Assembly (NCBI GenBank): GCA_018066805.1
Contig: JAGPVX010000030.1
Location: 1 to 64,000, forward strand
Source: Paraperlucidibaca sp.
GTDB lineage: Bacteria; Pseudomonadota; Gammaproteobacteria; Pseudomonadales; Moraxellaceae
DNA: 64,000 nucleotides
Reading direction: 5' to 3'
Notes under the pieces: generated by a model
Database searches by the model: none
What the model was told of the DNA's origin: nothing
The model's input: only the letters and a program-made list of their open reading frames with translations
Position numbers and translations under genes: made by a program
Shown here: piece by piece, positions 28,531-38,447 of the stretch
Layout: every line of letters begins with the position of its first letter
How positions within the stretch are numbered: the first letter of the stretch is position 1

Positions 28531-30654
28531 TTAAGAGCTTACCCGGGTGACTTTGTCGACGCCGGGTAAAACACGAATACGTTTAATGACGCGGGCTAAA
28601 TGGATGCGGTCGCGCACCACCAAGCCGAGTTGCATGACTCCATGATGCGAGCCTTTTTCTTCAATCTGCACATTATCGATGCTGGCCTCACTTTCGGTGG
28701 CCTCGCGTGCGATTTCTGCGAGCATGCCGCGGCGATTAACCAAGGCAATGCGGAGTTGGCAAATAAACTCGCGATCGACTTTTTCAGCCCAACGTAGCGG
28801 TACGCATTTGTCGGGGTTGCTGCGCATTTCGGCCGCCATATTACGGCATTTATGGCGATGAATGACGACGCCACGGCCCGCGCTTAAATGCCCCATGATG
28901 TCATCGCCCGGTAAGGGGCGACAGCAGCGAGCATACGACACCACTAAGCCTTCAGTGCCACGAATCGCGATGCCGTTATGGGCAGTGCGCTTGAGCGTAG
29001 TTGAGGTGACGACATCCACATCTGGCACCAAGCGGCGGGCAATAATTTGCGGGACTTGATTGCCCATGCCGATATTTTCAAGCAGCGTATCGGCACTATC
29101 CATGGCCAGTTCTTTGAGCAGGTTGGTTATCGCATCAGCAGGCAATTCGGCGTATTTCTTGCCGAGCCCAGACAGTGATTTCTCTAGCAGGCGCAGGCCT
29201 AAGTCTCGCGACTCATCTGATTGCTGATCTTTTAGGAAGTGGCGAATCTTCGCGCGCGCTTTACTGGTGATGACAAAGTCTAACCAGCTGGGGTTGGGGC
29301 GAGCACCAGGAGCGGCAATGATTTCAACGGTTTGGCCCGTCGTTAGCGGCAAACTGAGTGGCGCTAAACGATTATCGACGCGTGCTGCAACGCAAGTATC
29401 GCCAATATCAGAGTGCACGGCATAGGCAAAATCTACCGGCGTAGCGCCACGCGGCAGCGTCATGATGCGGCCTTTTGGCGTGAACAAATAGACCTCATCA
29501 GGGAAGAGGTCGATCTTCACACTCTCGATAAACTCGAGCGAATCTCCGGCATTTTTCTGCAGCTCTTGCAGTGATTTCATCCACTCGCGTGCTCGTGTTT
29601 GCGAGGTATTGGTGAAGCTATCAGACTTATACAACCAATGCGCCGCGATACCATTGCTAGCCATGGCATCCATGGCTTCGGACCGAATTTGCACTTCAAT
29701 CGGAACGCCGCGCGGGCCTTTCAGCACCGTGTGCAGTGATTGGTAGCCATTGGTTTTGGGGATGGCGATATAGTCTTTGAATTTACCCGGGATCGGCTTA
29801 TACAAATTGTGCATCATGCCAAGGCTGCGATAACACGAGTCGACACTTTCAACGATGACGCGGAAGCCGTAGACATCCATGATTTCGGAGAATGATCGGC
29901 GTTTTTCGCGCATCTTTTGGTAAATACTGAACAGATGCTTTTCGCGGCCTTCGACTCGCGCCTGGATGCCTTCGCGGGCAAGTCGCTCGCTGATAGCGAC
30001 TTCAAGACTGATGACCATTTCACGCCGATGTCCACGCGCCGCCATCACGGCGTGCTCGATGCGTTCAGCGCGCATCGGCCAAATAGCATGAAAGCCGAGC
30101 TCTTCGTATTCGATGCGGATATCGTTCATGCCCAAACGCATGGCAATGGGGGCATAAATATCGAGCGTTTCGCGCGCCACGCGTTTACGTTTTTCCACCG
30201 TGAGCACGTCGAGCGTGCGCATATTGTGTAGGCGATCGGCGAGCTTCACCACGATCACACGCACATCGTGGGTCATGGCGAGAATCATTTTGCGGAAATT
30301 TTCGGCCTGCGCCTCGGCTTTGCTATTGAAATGAACTTGCGTGAGCTTGGTCACGCCATCGACTAGCGCGGTGACTTCATCGCCAAACTCTTTAGCTAAT
30401 GCATCTTTGCTGACGCCGGTGTCTTCAATGACATCGTGGAGCATGGCAGCCATCAAGCTGTGATGGTCCATGTGCATATCGCACAAAATGTGAGCAACGG
30501 CTAAAGGATGGGTGACGTAAGGGTCGCCATTCCGCCGAAATTGACCGATGTGAGCTTGCTCAGAAAAAAGATAGGCGCGATGAACTTGCGCTACTTGTTC
30601 TGGCGAAAGGTAATTTGAGAGACGTGTGCAGAGGGCGTCGATGCCTGAGTTCAT
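28531..30654 (-). CDS. spoT: Bifunctional (p)ppGpp synthetase/hydrolase SpoT
   Basis: SpoT controls the alarmone (p)ppGpp. The HD hydrolase motif HDVIEDT is at residues 73-79. The synthetase region shows YGFRVIVES and [19 protein letters not shown] (about 390-450) and ACT (about 630-705) regulatory domains follow. At 707 residues it is full length. The intact HD motif separates it from RelA. The order gmk, rpoZ, spoT on one strand matches the conserved gammaproteobacterial arrangement. Confidence 0.97.
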   Translation of the reverse strand: MNSGIDALCTRLSNYLSPEQVAQVHRAYLFSEQAHIGQFRRNGDPYVTHPLAVAHILCDMHMDHHSLMAAMLHDVIEDTGVSKDALAKEFGDEVTALVDGVTKLTQVHFNSKAEAQAENFRKMILAMTHDVRVIVVKLADRLHNMRTLDVLTVEKRKRVARETLDIYAPIAMRLGMNDIRIEYEELGFHAIWPMRAERIEHAVMAARGHRREMVISLEVAISERLAREGIQARVEGREKHLFSIYQKMREKRRSFSEIMDVYGFRVIVESVDSCYRSLGMMHNLYKPIPGKFKDYIAIPKTNGYQSLHTVLKGPRGVPIEVQIRSEAMDAMASNGIAAHWLYKSDSFTNTSQTRAREWMKSLQELQKNAGDSLEFIESVKIDLFPDEVYLFTPKGRIMTLPRGATPVDFAYAVHSDIGDTCVAARVDNRLAPLSLPLTTGQTVEIIAAPGARPNPSWLDFVITSKARAKIRHFLKDQQSDESRDLGLRLLEKSLSGLGKKYAELPADAITNLLKELAMDSADTLLENIGMGNQVPQIIARRLVPDVDVVTSTTLKRTAHNGIAIRGTEGLVVSYARCCRPLPGDDIMGHLSAGRGVVIHRHKCRNMAAEMRSNPDKCVPLRWAEKVDREFICQLRIALVNRRGMLAEIAREATESEASIDNVQIEEKGSHHGVMQLGLVVRDRIHLARVIKRIRVLPGVDKVTRVSS

Positions 30655-30750
30655 CTACTCAGTGTCTGCATCGCGAGGTGCTGCGTCAAGGGGCTAAGAC
30701 GAGGAATATCTTGAAAAAAGCCGCAATGACGCAAGAAAACTAACGAGTAT

Positions 30751-31023
30751 TTAGAGCTCGATAGGTGGTTGGTATTCTAGGTTACCTAAATTGCTCAAAT
30801 CGGGCAGTGCTTCTTCTTCTGGCACTTCGTTGAGAATTTCACGAGTGACCAAGCCAGCAGCGATTTCGCGCAGGGCCATTACGGTGGGCTTGTCGTTTTC
30901 CCAGGGTAGGCTTGACTCTTTGCCGCCTGTCGCCAATTGGCGTGCGCGCTTAGAGGCAACCAGCACCAACTCAAAACGGTTATCTAAATTGGTCAGACAG
31001 TCTTCGACGGTTACGCGGGCCAT
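30751..31023 (-). CDS. rpoZ: RNA polymerase omega subunit
   Basis: Omega (90 residues) helps beta' folding and takes part in ppGpp binding to RNA polymerase. The N-terminus [10 protein letters not shown] and the helix [14 protein letters not shown] are diagnostic. I start at 31023; an upstream in-frame codon would add eight non-conserved residues. It lies between gmk and spoT, with 96 bases before spoT. Confidence 0.96.
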   Translation of the reverse strand: MARVTVEDCLTNLDNRFELVLVASKRARQLATGGKESSLPWENDKPTVMALREIAAGLVTREILNEVPEEEALPDLSNLGNLEYQPPIEL

Positions 31024-31130
31024 GATAACGCTCCAAACAGCGGGCAAATAAGGGGCGAGATTCTAACGCCTGCGGCTTTTTTACACAACCTCCGCAGGAT
31101 GCTCGTTTAAACCTCGCAAGCGCTAGCTGC

Positions 31131-31793
<663 letters not shown>

Positions 31794-31845
31794 CTATTTA
31801 ATCAAAAAAAACGCCTTAGAGCTTTAGTGGATAGGAAACTTCGTC

Positions 31846-32436
31846 ATGCGGCATGGTAAAACCTTAATAAGTTACAGCAATAATAAAAGTGAGAAATATA
31901 TGCTGGGCATTCCAATAGGGCTGATTACGGCTAACGCCGTGGAGTGGGCCATGCATAAATATGTGTTGCATGGCATGGGGCGAGATCGCGGCAGCTTCTG
32001 GTCATTTCATTTTCATGAGCATCACAAGGTGGTGCGCCAGCATGACTATTACGACCCTAATTATGAGAAGTTTCCCTTGGGCCTACATGCGCAGGGTAAG
32101 GAGGCGTGGTCGCTGATTGCCGCCAGCGCAGTACTAGTGCCAGTGTTTCCTATTGCTCCATTTTTTGTTGGCACGCTATGGTATAGCGCTGCGAATTATT
32201 ACCGTGTGCACAAGCATTCGCATCAAGATCCGGAGTGGGCGCGCCAGCATGTGCCGTGGCATTACGACCATCATATGGGCGCTCAAGCGAGCGCTAACTG
32301 GTGCGTGACTAAGCCTTGGTTTGACTACCTAATGGGCACGCGAGTTTTTCGTCCACAAGGTGAGCGTGAAAAGCATTGGCTAGGCCTGAGTTGGCAGGGT
32401 GTTGAGTTGGCACCTGCAAAAGCGCCGGCGAGTTAG
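31846..32436 (+). CDS. Histidine-box membrane hydroxylase (fatty-acid hydroxylase superfamily)
   Basis: The protein carries clusters of His boxes typical of diiron membrane hydroxylases: HKYVLH, HFHEHH, HKHSH and HYDHH. Hydrophobic segments lie between them. FA2H, sterol desaturase and carotenoid hydroxylase relatives act on lipids; the substrate here is unknown. The start at 31846 has ATAGGAAA about 7-14 bases upstream; an ATG at 31900 is an alternative. Its stop codon overlaps the stop of the convergent TetR gene. Confidence 0.78.
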   Translation: MRHGKTLISYSNNKSEKYMLGIPIGLITANAVEWAMHKYVLHGMGRDRGSFWSFHFHEHHKVVRQHDYYDPNYEKFPLGLHAQGKEAWSLIAASAVLVPVFPIAPFFVGTLWYSAANYYRVHKHSHQDPEWARQHVPWHYDHHMGAQASANWCVTKPWFDYLMGTRVFRPQGEREKHWLGLSWQGVELAPAKAPAS

Positions 32437-33125
32437 TCTGTATTTGTCGCTAATGAGCGATTCCAAAATGCTGGTCGTGGTGGCGGAGTGGTGACGCTCG
32501 GCTTGGCTTGTAGATGCTGGCTCATGACTTTGCCCCAGAGCTCAATGAAGTGATCGGCTACGGGAGCATCGTTCATCAAGTGCTGCTCTAGGGCCATGCC
32601 ACGCATCAGCCAATGCGTTAAGACAAAGAGCTGCGTTGGCTTAATGCCATTAAAGTCTGGCTCGAAATAGTGCTTGCTGGCCATATCCAGCGCTTGCCTC
32701 CCGGCATCCCATAAAGCGCGCATGACGCGAGCCAAATCTTCATCTCGTCGGCTAGCGAGCATCAGCTCCATCAAGGCCAAGCTCTCAGGACCATCATGCA
32801 ACTCGCGCCAGCTGGCGGTGATCATATCGGCCGCGCGATTTTCTGAGTCGACCACGCCGCGAGTTGCACGGGCAAGGTGGCGGTTCATCCAGCGAATTAA
32901 GTATTCGGCAGTGGCTTCCAGCAGACTGGCCTTGGTAGGGAAGTGATGCATGGGGGCGCCGCGCGAAACGCCGGCCTGATTGATGATTTTGCTCACCGTC
33001 GTGCCGGCATAGCCTTCATCGGCCAAACAAGTGACTGTGGCGTTGATTAAGCGTTGGCGCATGGCTTCGCTGCGCTCGGTCTGAGTGCGGCGATGGTTAT
33101 CTTTATTTTGAGACTGTGCAGTCAT
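32433..33125 (-). CDS. TetR-family transcriptional regulator
   Basis: A TetR helix-turn-helix lies near residues 25-70 (GYAGTTVSKIINQAGVSRGA), followed by a helical ligand-binding region. At 230 residues it is typical. It diverges from the acyl-CoA dehydrogenase gene across 127 bases containing a perfect 10-bp palindrome, and converges on the hydroxylase. A role in lipid or acyl-CoA control is inference from context. Confidence 0.88.
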   Translation of the reverse strand: MTAQSQNKDNHRRTQTERSEAMRQRLINATVTCLADEGYAGTTVSKIINQAGVSRGAPMHHFPTKASLLEATAEYLIRWMNRHLARATRGVVDSENRAADMITASWRELHDGPESLALMELMLASRRDEDLARVMRALWDAGRQALDMASKHYFEPDFNGIKPTQLFVLTHWLMRGMALEQHLMNDAPVADHFIELWGKVMSQHLQAKPSVTTPPPRPAFWNRSLATNTD

Positions 33126-33172
33126 TTTTACTTGAATCCTTGGCTAAGTCTGCGTATAAAGCACACAAGTTG

Positions 33173-33182
33173 TACGGCCGTA
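33173..33182. promoter_or_regulatory. Candidate TetR operator palindrome
   Basis: TACGGCCGTA is a perfect 10-bp palindrome in the intergenic region between the divergent TetR and acyl-CoA dehydrogenase genes. TetR proteins usually bind palindromes in their own promoter. No longer symmetry was found in the flanks. Confidence 0.4.
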
Positions 33183-33252
33183 TTGTAAATAGGAGGCCGA
33201 CAATGTCTAGTTATTTACAGATGCTATCCATCAGATGAATTAGGGAGCCACT

Positions 33253-34425
33253 ATGAGCTTGAACGTCCCCAACCCAATGAATGCCATGATTCCGCGCACA
33301 ATTTTCAGCGCGGATCACGAAGATTTCCGCCGCACCGCACGCCGCTTTTTTGAAGAAGAGCTGGCTCCGCACCGCGATAAGTGGGAAGAGCAGCAACACA
33401 TCGATCGTAGTTTATGGAACAAAGCTGGCGAGCTAGGCCTGCTTTGCCCAACCATGCCAGAAGAATACGGCGGCTCTGGCGTAGACCGCCTGTACAGCGT
33501 GATTTTGATGGAAGAGCAGGCGCGTGCTGGCGATTCTGCATCGGGCTTCTCACTGCATTCCGACATCGTTGCTAACTATCTGAATAACTTCGGCAGCGAA
33601 GAGATGAAGAAAGAGTGGCTACCAAAAATGTGTTCAGGCGAAGCAGTCGGCGCGATTGCTATGACTGAGCCAGGCACTGGTTCTGACTTACAGGCCGTGC
33701 GCACTTCAGCCATTGCCGATGGCGATGACTACATCGTAAACGGCAGCAAAATCTTCATCACCAACGGCTATCTCTGCGATATCGCTGTGGTCGTGGTGAA
33801 AACTGGCGATCCAGCAAAGGGCGCAGAAAGCGTGTCGCTGTTGCTGGTCGAAGCCAACCGCGAAGGCTTTAGCAAAGGTCGTCCACTGAAAAAAGTCGGC
33901 ATGAAAGGCCAAGACACTTGCGAGCTATTCTTCGACAACGTGCGCGTACCGAAATCTAACTTGATCGGCACTGAGGGCATGGGCTTCATCATGCTGATGA
34001 AAGAGTTGGCTTGGGAGCGTCTGATGATTGCCATCATGTGTGCTTCAGGTTGTGAGAGTGTGTTGGCTCACACCTTGGCCTATGTGCGTGATCGTAAAGT
34101 ATTTGGCAAGCCAGTCGCGGCCTATCAAAACACCAAATACAAACTCGCCGAACTGCGCTCAGAAACACAGATTGCACGCGTGTTTGTTGACCGTTGCATC
34201 GAAGAGCAGCTGAAAGGCACTTTGCAAGTGGATGCTGCCGCTGCCGCGAAATATTGGGTGTCTGACTTGATCTCGAAAGTGGTCGATGAGTGTGTGCAGC
34301 TGCACGGCGGTTACGGCTTTATGACTGAATACCCCGTTGCGCAGGCCTACATCGATACACGTGCTAACCGTATTTATGGTGGCACCAACGAAATCATGAA
34401 AGAGCTGATTTCGCGCACATTCTAA
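33253..34425 (+). CDS. Acyl-CoA dehydrogenase, LCAD/IVD-type active site
   Basis: This FAD enzyme catalyses the first oxidation of acyl-CoA beta-oxidation. The FAD signature AMTEPGTGSD is at residues 136-145. The usual catalytic Glu of the short/medium-chain group is replaced: the loop reads YGGTNEIM instead of YEGT. The likely base is Glu255 on helix G (WERLMIA), the arrangement of long-chain and isovaleryl enzymes. At 390 residues it is full length. AGGGAG precedes the ATG. TetR control is likely, and a terminator follows. Confidence 0.93.
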   Translation: MSLNVPNPMNAMIPRTIFSADHEDFRRTARRFFEEELAPHRDKWEEQQHIDRSLWNKAGELGLLCPTMPEEYGGSGVDRLYSVILMEEQARAGDSASGFSLHSDIVANYLNNFGSEEMKKEWLPKMCSGEAVGAIAMTEPGTGSDLQAVRTSAIADGDDYIVNGSKIFITNGYLCDIAVVVVKTGDPAKGAESVSLLLVEANREGFSKGRPLKKVGMKGQDTCELFFDNVRVPKSNLIGTEGMGFIMLMKELAWERLMIAIMCASGCESVLAHTLAYVRDRKVFGKPVAAYQNTKYKLAELRSETQIARVFVDRCIEEQLKGTLQVDAAAAAKYWVSDLISKVVDECVQLHGGYGFMTEYPVAQAYIDTRANRIYGGTNEIMKELISRTF

Positions 34426-34461
34426 GCGATGGCTTAACCGCCTATGCTAGTTGCGTAAATG

Positions 34462-34497
34462 AAAGGGGTTGCAGCTACGCTGTGACCCCTTTTTTGC
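34462..34497 (+). terminator. Rho-independent terminator after acyl-CoA dehydrogenase
   Basis: AAAGGGGT pairs with ACCCCTTT, with an inner CAGC/GCTG stem, and is followed by a T-run (TTTTTTT). Confidence 0.88.
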
Positions 34498-34532
34498 GAT
34501 ATAACAGCACAAACTTTAGCTACCGAGTCGTC

Positions 34533-35189
34533 ATGACAGAACCCATAGTAGAAACAAGGCGCACTAGCGTCATTACGGCTGAGATGCTTGGCCCCGAAGT
34601 GCCAAGACGCGGCACCGCACTTAGCCAGCGCTTCGGCGAGCTGTGGTTGCGCCTTAGTGGATGGAAGGTGACCGGCACGCCAATGATGGTGCCTAAAGCC
34701 ATTTTCATCGGTGCGCCGCACACATCAAATCGTGATGGCTTTGTTGCGGCCGCCGCGACTTTAGCGCTGCGAATGCGCATCACCGTGATGGTCAAGGCCG
34801 AGTTATTTAATGGCCCCTTGAGCGGTATTGTTCGATGGCTAGGCGCTATGCCAGTGTATCGGGCTGGCTCGCGTGGCGGTCAAGTGGAGCAAGTTGCTGC
34901 TCGCTTTGCCTCAGAAGAAAGTGTGTATATCGGTATTGCGCCTGAAGGTACACGCCATGCCTCGCCTGCATGGAAAACTGGTTTCTACCATATGGCGATA
35001 AAGGCCGGCGTACCCATTGTGCCGTTTATTCTGGATTTTGGCCGCAAAGAACTCCATATGTTGCCAGTGTTCTATCCAACAGGTGATTTAGCTGCAGATT
35101 TGCCGCGCCTGATGGCGCCATATCATGGCATCATTCCCGCCGACCCCTCGCGCTTGTCGCTGCCATTGCGCGAACCGCCAACATCATAA
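34533..35189 (+). CDS. Lysophospholipid acyltransferase family (PlsC-like)
   Basis: This is a glycerolipid-type acyltransferase. The catalytic HX4D motif is HTSNRD, and the acceptor motif is PEGTR. The 218-residue protein starts at 34533; upstream in-frame sequence runs back into the preceding terminator, so a longer form is unlikely. The substrate may be 1-acylglycerol-3-phosphate or another lysolipid. The DUF445 gene follows after 28 bases. Confidence 0.85.
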   Translation: MTEPIVETRRTSVITAEMLGPEVPRRGTALSQRFGELWLRLSGWKVTGTPMMVPKAIFIGAPHTSNRDGFVAAAATLALRMRITVMVKAELFNGPLSGIVRWLGAMPVYRAGSRGGQVEQVAARFASEESVYIGIAPEGTRHASPAWKTGFYHMAIKAGVPIVPFILDFGRKELHMLPVFYPTGDLAADLPRLMAPYHGIIPADPSRLSLPLREPPTS

Positions 35190-35217
35190 GAAAAACTAAC
35201 GCTATTAACGGATTGTT

Positions 35218-36438
35218 ATGGACGCACTGATCGCCGAATTTAAAGCCGATATGTGGCTTTATATCTCCATCCCCTTCATCAGCGGCATCATTGGCTATGT
35301 CACCAAAGTGGTGGCGATCAAGATGATGTTCTACCCCATCGAGTTTTGGGGCATTAAGCCGTTCTTTGGTTGGCAAGGCATCGTGCCCCGCAAGTCGGTG
35401 AAGATGGCGACTATCGCCGTTGACCTGATGACCGAGCGCCTGATTAAGCCGGAAGAAATCTTCGCGCGCCTCGACCCGAAACGCATTGCGCGAGAAATCG
35501 AAGTGCCAATGATGGAGGCTTCGGAAGATATTGTGCGTGAAGTCATGTATCAGTATCAGCCTGGGCTATGGGAAGGCATGCCGCTATTTATGCGTGCCGC
35601 CATCATTAAGCGTGTGAAGGCTGAGGCGCCGAAAATCGTGCAAACGATCATGGGCGAAGTGCAGCACGACGTGTCGCGCTATTTCGATATTCGCCACATG
35701 GTCATCAACAACCTGCAAAAAGACAAAGCGCTGCTCAACAACGTGTTTCAGAGCGTGGGTAAAGAAGAGCTGAAGTTTTTCTGTAAAGCCGGCTTTGTTT
35801 TCGGCTTCACCATTGGTTTGGTGCAAATGGTGTGTTGGCTGATCTTCCGCCAACCATGGATGCTGCCTGCTTTCGGTGGCTTCGTTGGCCTCTTCAGTGA
35901 CTGGTTGGCGTTGCAGATGCTATTCCGTCCGCTGAACCCGAAAAAGTTTTTTGGCTTCACGCTGCATGGTCTATTCCTCAAGCGTCAGCACGAAGTTGCC
36001 GGTGATTACGCCGCGCTTATCTCCAAGCAAATGCTAACGCCTGGCGCGATGATGGAAGAGCTGTTTACTGGCCCTCGCTCCGACCGCGTCATTACGCTGC
36101 TGCAAAAGCATGTGCGCCGTGTGATTGACGAGCAGGCCGGTTTGGCGCGGCCATTGGTGCTGTATGCCGTGGGCACAGAAAAATATATCGAGATGAAAGC
36201 CTCGGTTGCTGAGCGTATTTTGGAGCGCTTGCCCGAGACCATGAAGCATATGGAGGCCTATGCCGAAGATGCTATGGACGTGCGCAACACCCTGATCACG
36301 CGTATGCGTCAGCTCACGCCAGTCGAGTTTGAAGGCATGCTGCGCCCAGCCTTTAAAGAGGAAGAGTGGATCCTGATCTTGGTCGGTGCCTTGCTCGGCG
36401 TATTCGTCGGCGAGATGCAAATTCACTTTATGTTGTAA
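35218..36438 (+). CDS. DUF445 family membrane protein
   Basis: A 406-residue protein with a membrane segment at about residues 14-36, hydrophobic segments near 190-225 and a C-terminal one at about 386-404. The repeated pattern FYPIEFWGIKPFFGWQGIVP and LFRPLNPKKFFGF is the DUF445/YheB signature. The function is unknown. It lies in a co-directional run with the acyltransferase and the lipocalin, so envelope work is plausible but unproven. Confidence 0.85.
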   Translation: MDALIAEFKADMWLYISIPFISGIIGYVTKVVAIKMMFYPIEFWGIKPFFGWQGIVPRKSVKMATIAVDLMTERLIKPEEIFARLDPKRIAREIEVPMMEASEDIVREVMYQYQPGLWEGMPLFMRAAIIKRVKAEAPKIVQTIMGEVQHDVSRYFDIRHMVINNLQKDKALLNNVFQSVGKEELKFFCKAGFVFGFTIGLVQMVCWLIFRQPWMLPAFGGFVGLFSDWLALQMLFRPLNPKKFFGFTLHGLFLKRQHEVAGDYAALISKQMLTPGAMMEELFTGPRSDRVITLLQKHVRRVIDEQAGLARPLVLYAVGTEKYIEMKASVAERILERLPETMKHMEAYAEDAMDVRNTLITRMRQLTPVEFEGMLRPAFKEEEWILILVGALLGVFVGEMQIHFML

Positions 36439-36456
36439 AAAACGATAGAGGTTCGT

Positions 36457-36969
36457 ATGCGTTGGCTACTGCTGTTGCTCGTTTCTGTGATGGCAGCTTG
36501 TACTAGCCATCCGCCTATTCGCACCGAAGCAAACGTAGATATTCCGCGCTTTATGGGAGCATGGCATGTGCATGGCCATATCCCATTTCTGATCGATGGC
36601 GAGGCCTATAAGCAAACTGAAACCTATCAGTTTGAGGCCCCCAATATTGTCCGAACTACATTCCAGTTTAACGATGGCGGCCCCAGTGGGCCGCTAAAGA
36701 CATACACACCCACGGGATATATTGATCTCGATAGTGGTGGCGGTGTTTGGGGTATGCAGTTTCTCTGGCCCATTAAGGCCGAATATCGCATCGTCTATGT
36801 TGACTCGGACTATAGTGAAACCATCATTGGCCGCAGTGCCCGTGACTTGGTGTGGATCATGTCGCGCAAACCCACGATGAGTGACGACGATTACGCGAGA
36901 TTATTGGCGATGGCTAAAGCTGAGGGCTACGACGTAAGTGAAGTGCGCCGAGTACCCACGGCGGATTAG
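36457..36969 (+). CDS. Lipocalin lipoprotein, Blc-like
   Basis: A lipoprotein signal ends MAAC (Cys15, followed by Thr). The lipocalin first motif GAWHVHG is at about residues 31-37. The C-terminal part (YRIVYVDSDYSETIIGRS, LVWIMSRKPTMSDD) closely follows the bacterial lipocalin Blc, an outer-membrane lipid-binding protein. At 170 residues it is full length. The DUF445 gene ends 18 bases upstream. Confidence 0.88.
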   Translation: MRWLLLLLVSVMAACTSHPPIRTEANVDIPRFMGAWHVHGHIPFLIDGEAYKQTETYQFEAPNIVRTTFQFNDGGPSGPLKTYTPTGYIDLDSGGGVWGMQFLWPIKAEYRIVYVDSDYSETIIGRSARDLVWIMSRKPTMSDDDYARLLAMAKAEGYDVSEVRRVPTAD

Positions 36970-37087
36970 CTCCAATCGGTATTTTATTGAAGCAGGCTTA
37001 GTTATAAGCATATGCCAAAACCGCCATACCAAAGGCTATGGAAGTTCGGCACAATGCCCTATTAGCTGTCTAATACAGGGGGAGTTT

Positions 37088-38359
37088 ATGAAACTGGAAT
37101 CACTGGCCTTACACCACGGATATAAATCAGAACCAACTACAAAGTCTGCGGCTGTACCAATTTATCAAACCACGTCCTATACCTTTGATAACACCCAGCA
37201 CGGCGCTGACTTATTTGACCTGAAAGTCGCCGGCAATATTTACTCGCGCATCACCAATCCGACCAACGCCGTTTTAGAAGAGCGCGTGGCGGCCATGGAG
37301 GGCGGTGTTGGCGCGCTGGCGGTTGCATCGGGCATGTCGGCAATTACCTATGCCATTCAGTGTATTGCCAGCGTTGGCGACAATATTTTAAGCACTAGCC
37401 AAGTCTATGGCGGTACTTACAACTTATTTGCGCATACCTTCCCGCGTCAGGGCATTGAAGTGCGCATGATTTCGCACAATGACTACGAGGCGTTTGAGGC
37501 GGCAATTGACGACAAAACGCGTGCGATCTTCTGCGAATCTATCGGCAACCCTGCCGGTAACGTCGTCGATATTGCTAAATTAGCTGAGATCGGCAACAAG
37601 CACGGTATTCCTTTAATTGTCGATAACACCGTTGCCACACCATATTTATGCCGACCTTTTGAGCATGGCGCAGCGATTGTTGTGCATGCGCTCACCAAAT
37701 ACATCGGCGGCCACGGCACCACGCTCGGCGGCATGATCGTTGACTCTGGCAAGTTTGACTGGAAGGCCAATGCCAAGCGCTTCCCGTTACTCAATGAGCC
37801 AGACCCCTCCTATCACGGCGTGGTCTATACCCGTGATATTGGTGCCGCAGCCTATATTGCTCGCTGCCGCGTAGTGCCATTGCGCAATACTGGCGCTGCA
37901 CTAGCGCCACACAGCACATTTTTGCTGCTGCAGGGCTTGGAAACATTGGGCTTACGCATGGAGCGCCATTGCGAAAATGCCGAGAAAGTCGCGGACTTCT
38001 TAAGCAAGCACGAGAAAGTGAGCTGGGTGAATTACGCCACTCTGCCAAACAGTCCTTATAACGCCACGGCGAAGAAAATCACCAATGGCAAAGGCTCCGG
38101 CATTGTCAGCTTCGGCATTAAAGGCGGCGTTGAAGCAGGCGCCCGCTTTATCGATGCCTTGCAGATGATTTTGCGCCTAGTGAATATCGGCGATGCAAAA
38201 TCCTTGGCCTGCCATCCTGCATCGACCACTCACCGCCAGTTGAACGCTGAAGAGTTGGCCAAGGCCGGCGCTAGCGAAGACTTGGTGCGCTTGTCGATTG
38301 GCATCGAGCATATCGATGACATCTTGGCTGATCTAACTCAGGCGCTGGATAAGGCCTAG
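37088..38359 (+). CDS. metY: O-acetylhomoserine sulfhydrylase (MetY type)
   Basis: This PLP enzyme makes homocysteine from O-acetylhomoserine and sulfide. The N-terminus (KLESLALHHGY) and DLFDLKVAGNIYSRITNPT are typical of MetY rather than the succinyl-type MetZ. The PLP-binding Lys is in HALTKYIGG. I start at 37088 (423 residues), where GGGGGAG lies a few bases upstream; the frame stays open another 50 codons, but that part overlaps the lipocalin end. No SAM riboswitch was recognised in the 118-base leader. Confidence 0.93.
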   Translation: MKLESLALHHGYKSEPTTKSAAVPIYQTTSYTFDNTQHGADLFDLKVAGNIYSRITNPTNAVLEERVAAMEGGVGALAVASGMSAITYAIQCIASVGDNILSTSQVYGGTYNLFAHTFPRQGIEVRMISHNDYEAFEAAIDDKTRAIFCESIGNPAGNVVDIAKLAEIGNKHGIPLIVDNTVATPYLCRPFEHGAAIVVHALTKYIGGHGTTLGGMIVDSGKFDWKANAKRFPLLNEPDPSYHGVVYTRDIGAAAYIARCRVVPLRNTGAALAPHSTFLLLQGLETLGLRMERHCENAEKVADFLSKHEKVSWVNYATLPNSPYNATAKKITNGKGSGIVSFGIKGGVEAGARFIDALQMILRLVNIGDAKSLACHPASTTHRQLNAEELAKAGASEDLVRLSIGIEHIDDILADLTQALDKA

Positions 38360-38372
38360 GCTGAGACGCTCA

Positions 38373-38426
38373 CACTTTTATGCGCGTATTAATGTAGAAA
38401 ATGACATTTTTAGGCGCATAAAAGTG
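38373..38426. terminator. Nested inverted repeat between convergent metY and yicC
   Basis: A perfect 13-bp outer repeat (CACTTTTATGCGC / GCGCATAAAAGTG) flanks 28 bases containing a second repeat (AATGT...ACATT, and AAAATG-A-CATTTT). It occupies the gap between two converging genes and probably ends transcription from both sides, but lacks a classic GC stem plus T-run. Confidence 0.6.
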
Positions 38427-38447
38427 CGGAGCTGCCATAGCTGAGCT

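Noticed and set aside
36970..37087. SAM riboswitch or MetJ box in front of metY
   Set aside because: Only a weak 5-bp repeat (CCATA/TATGG) was seen; no riboswitch core or AGACGTCT-type box.
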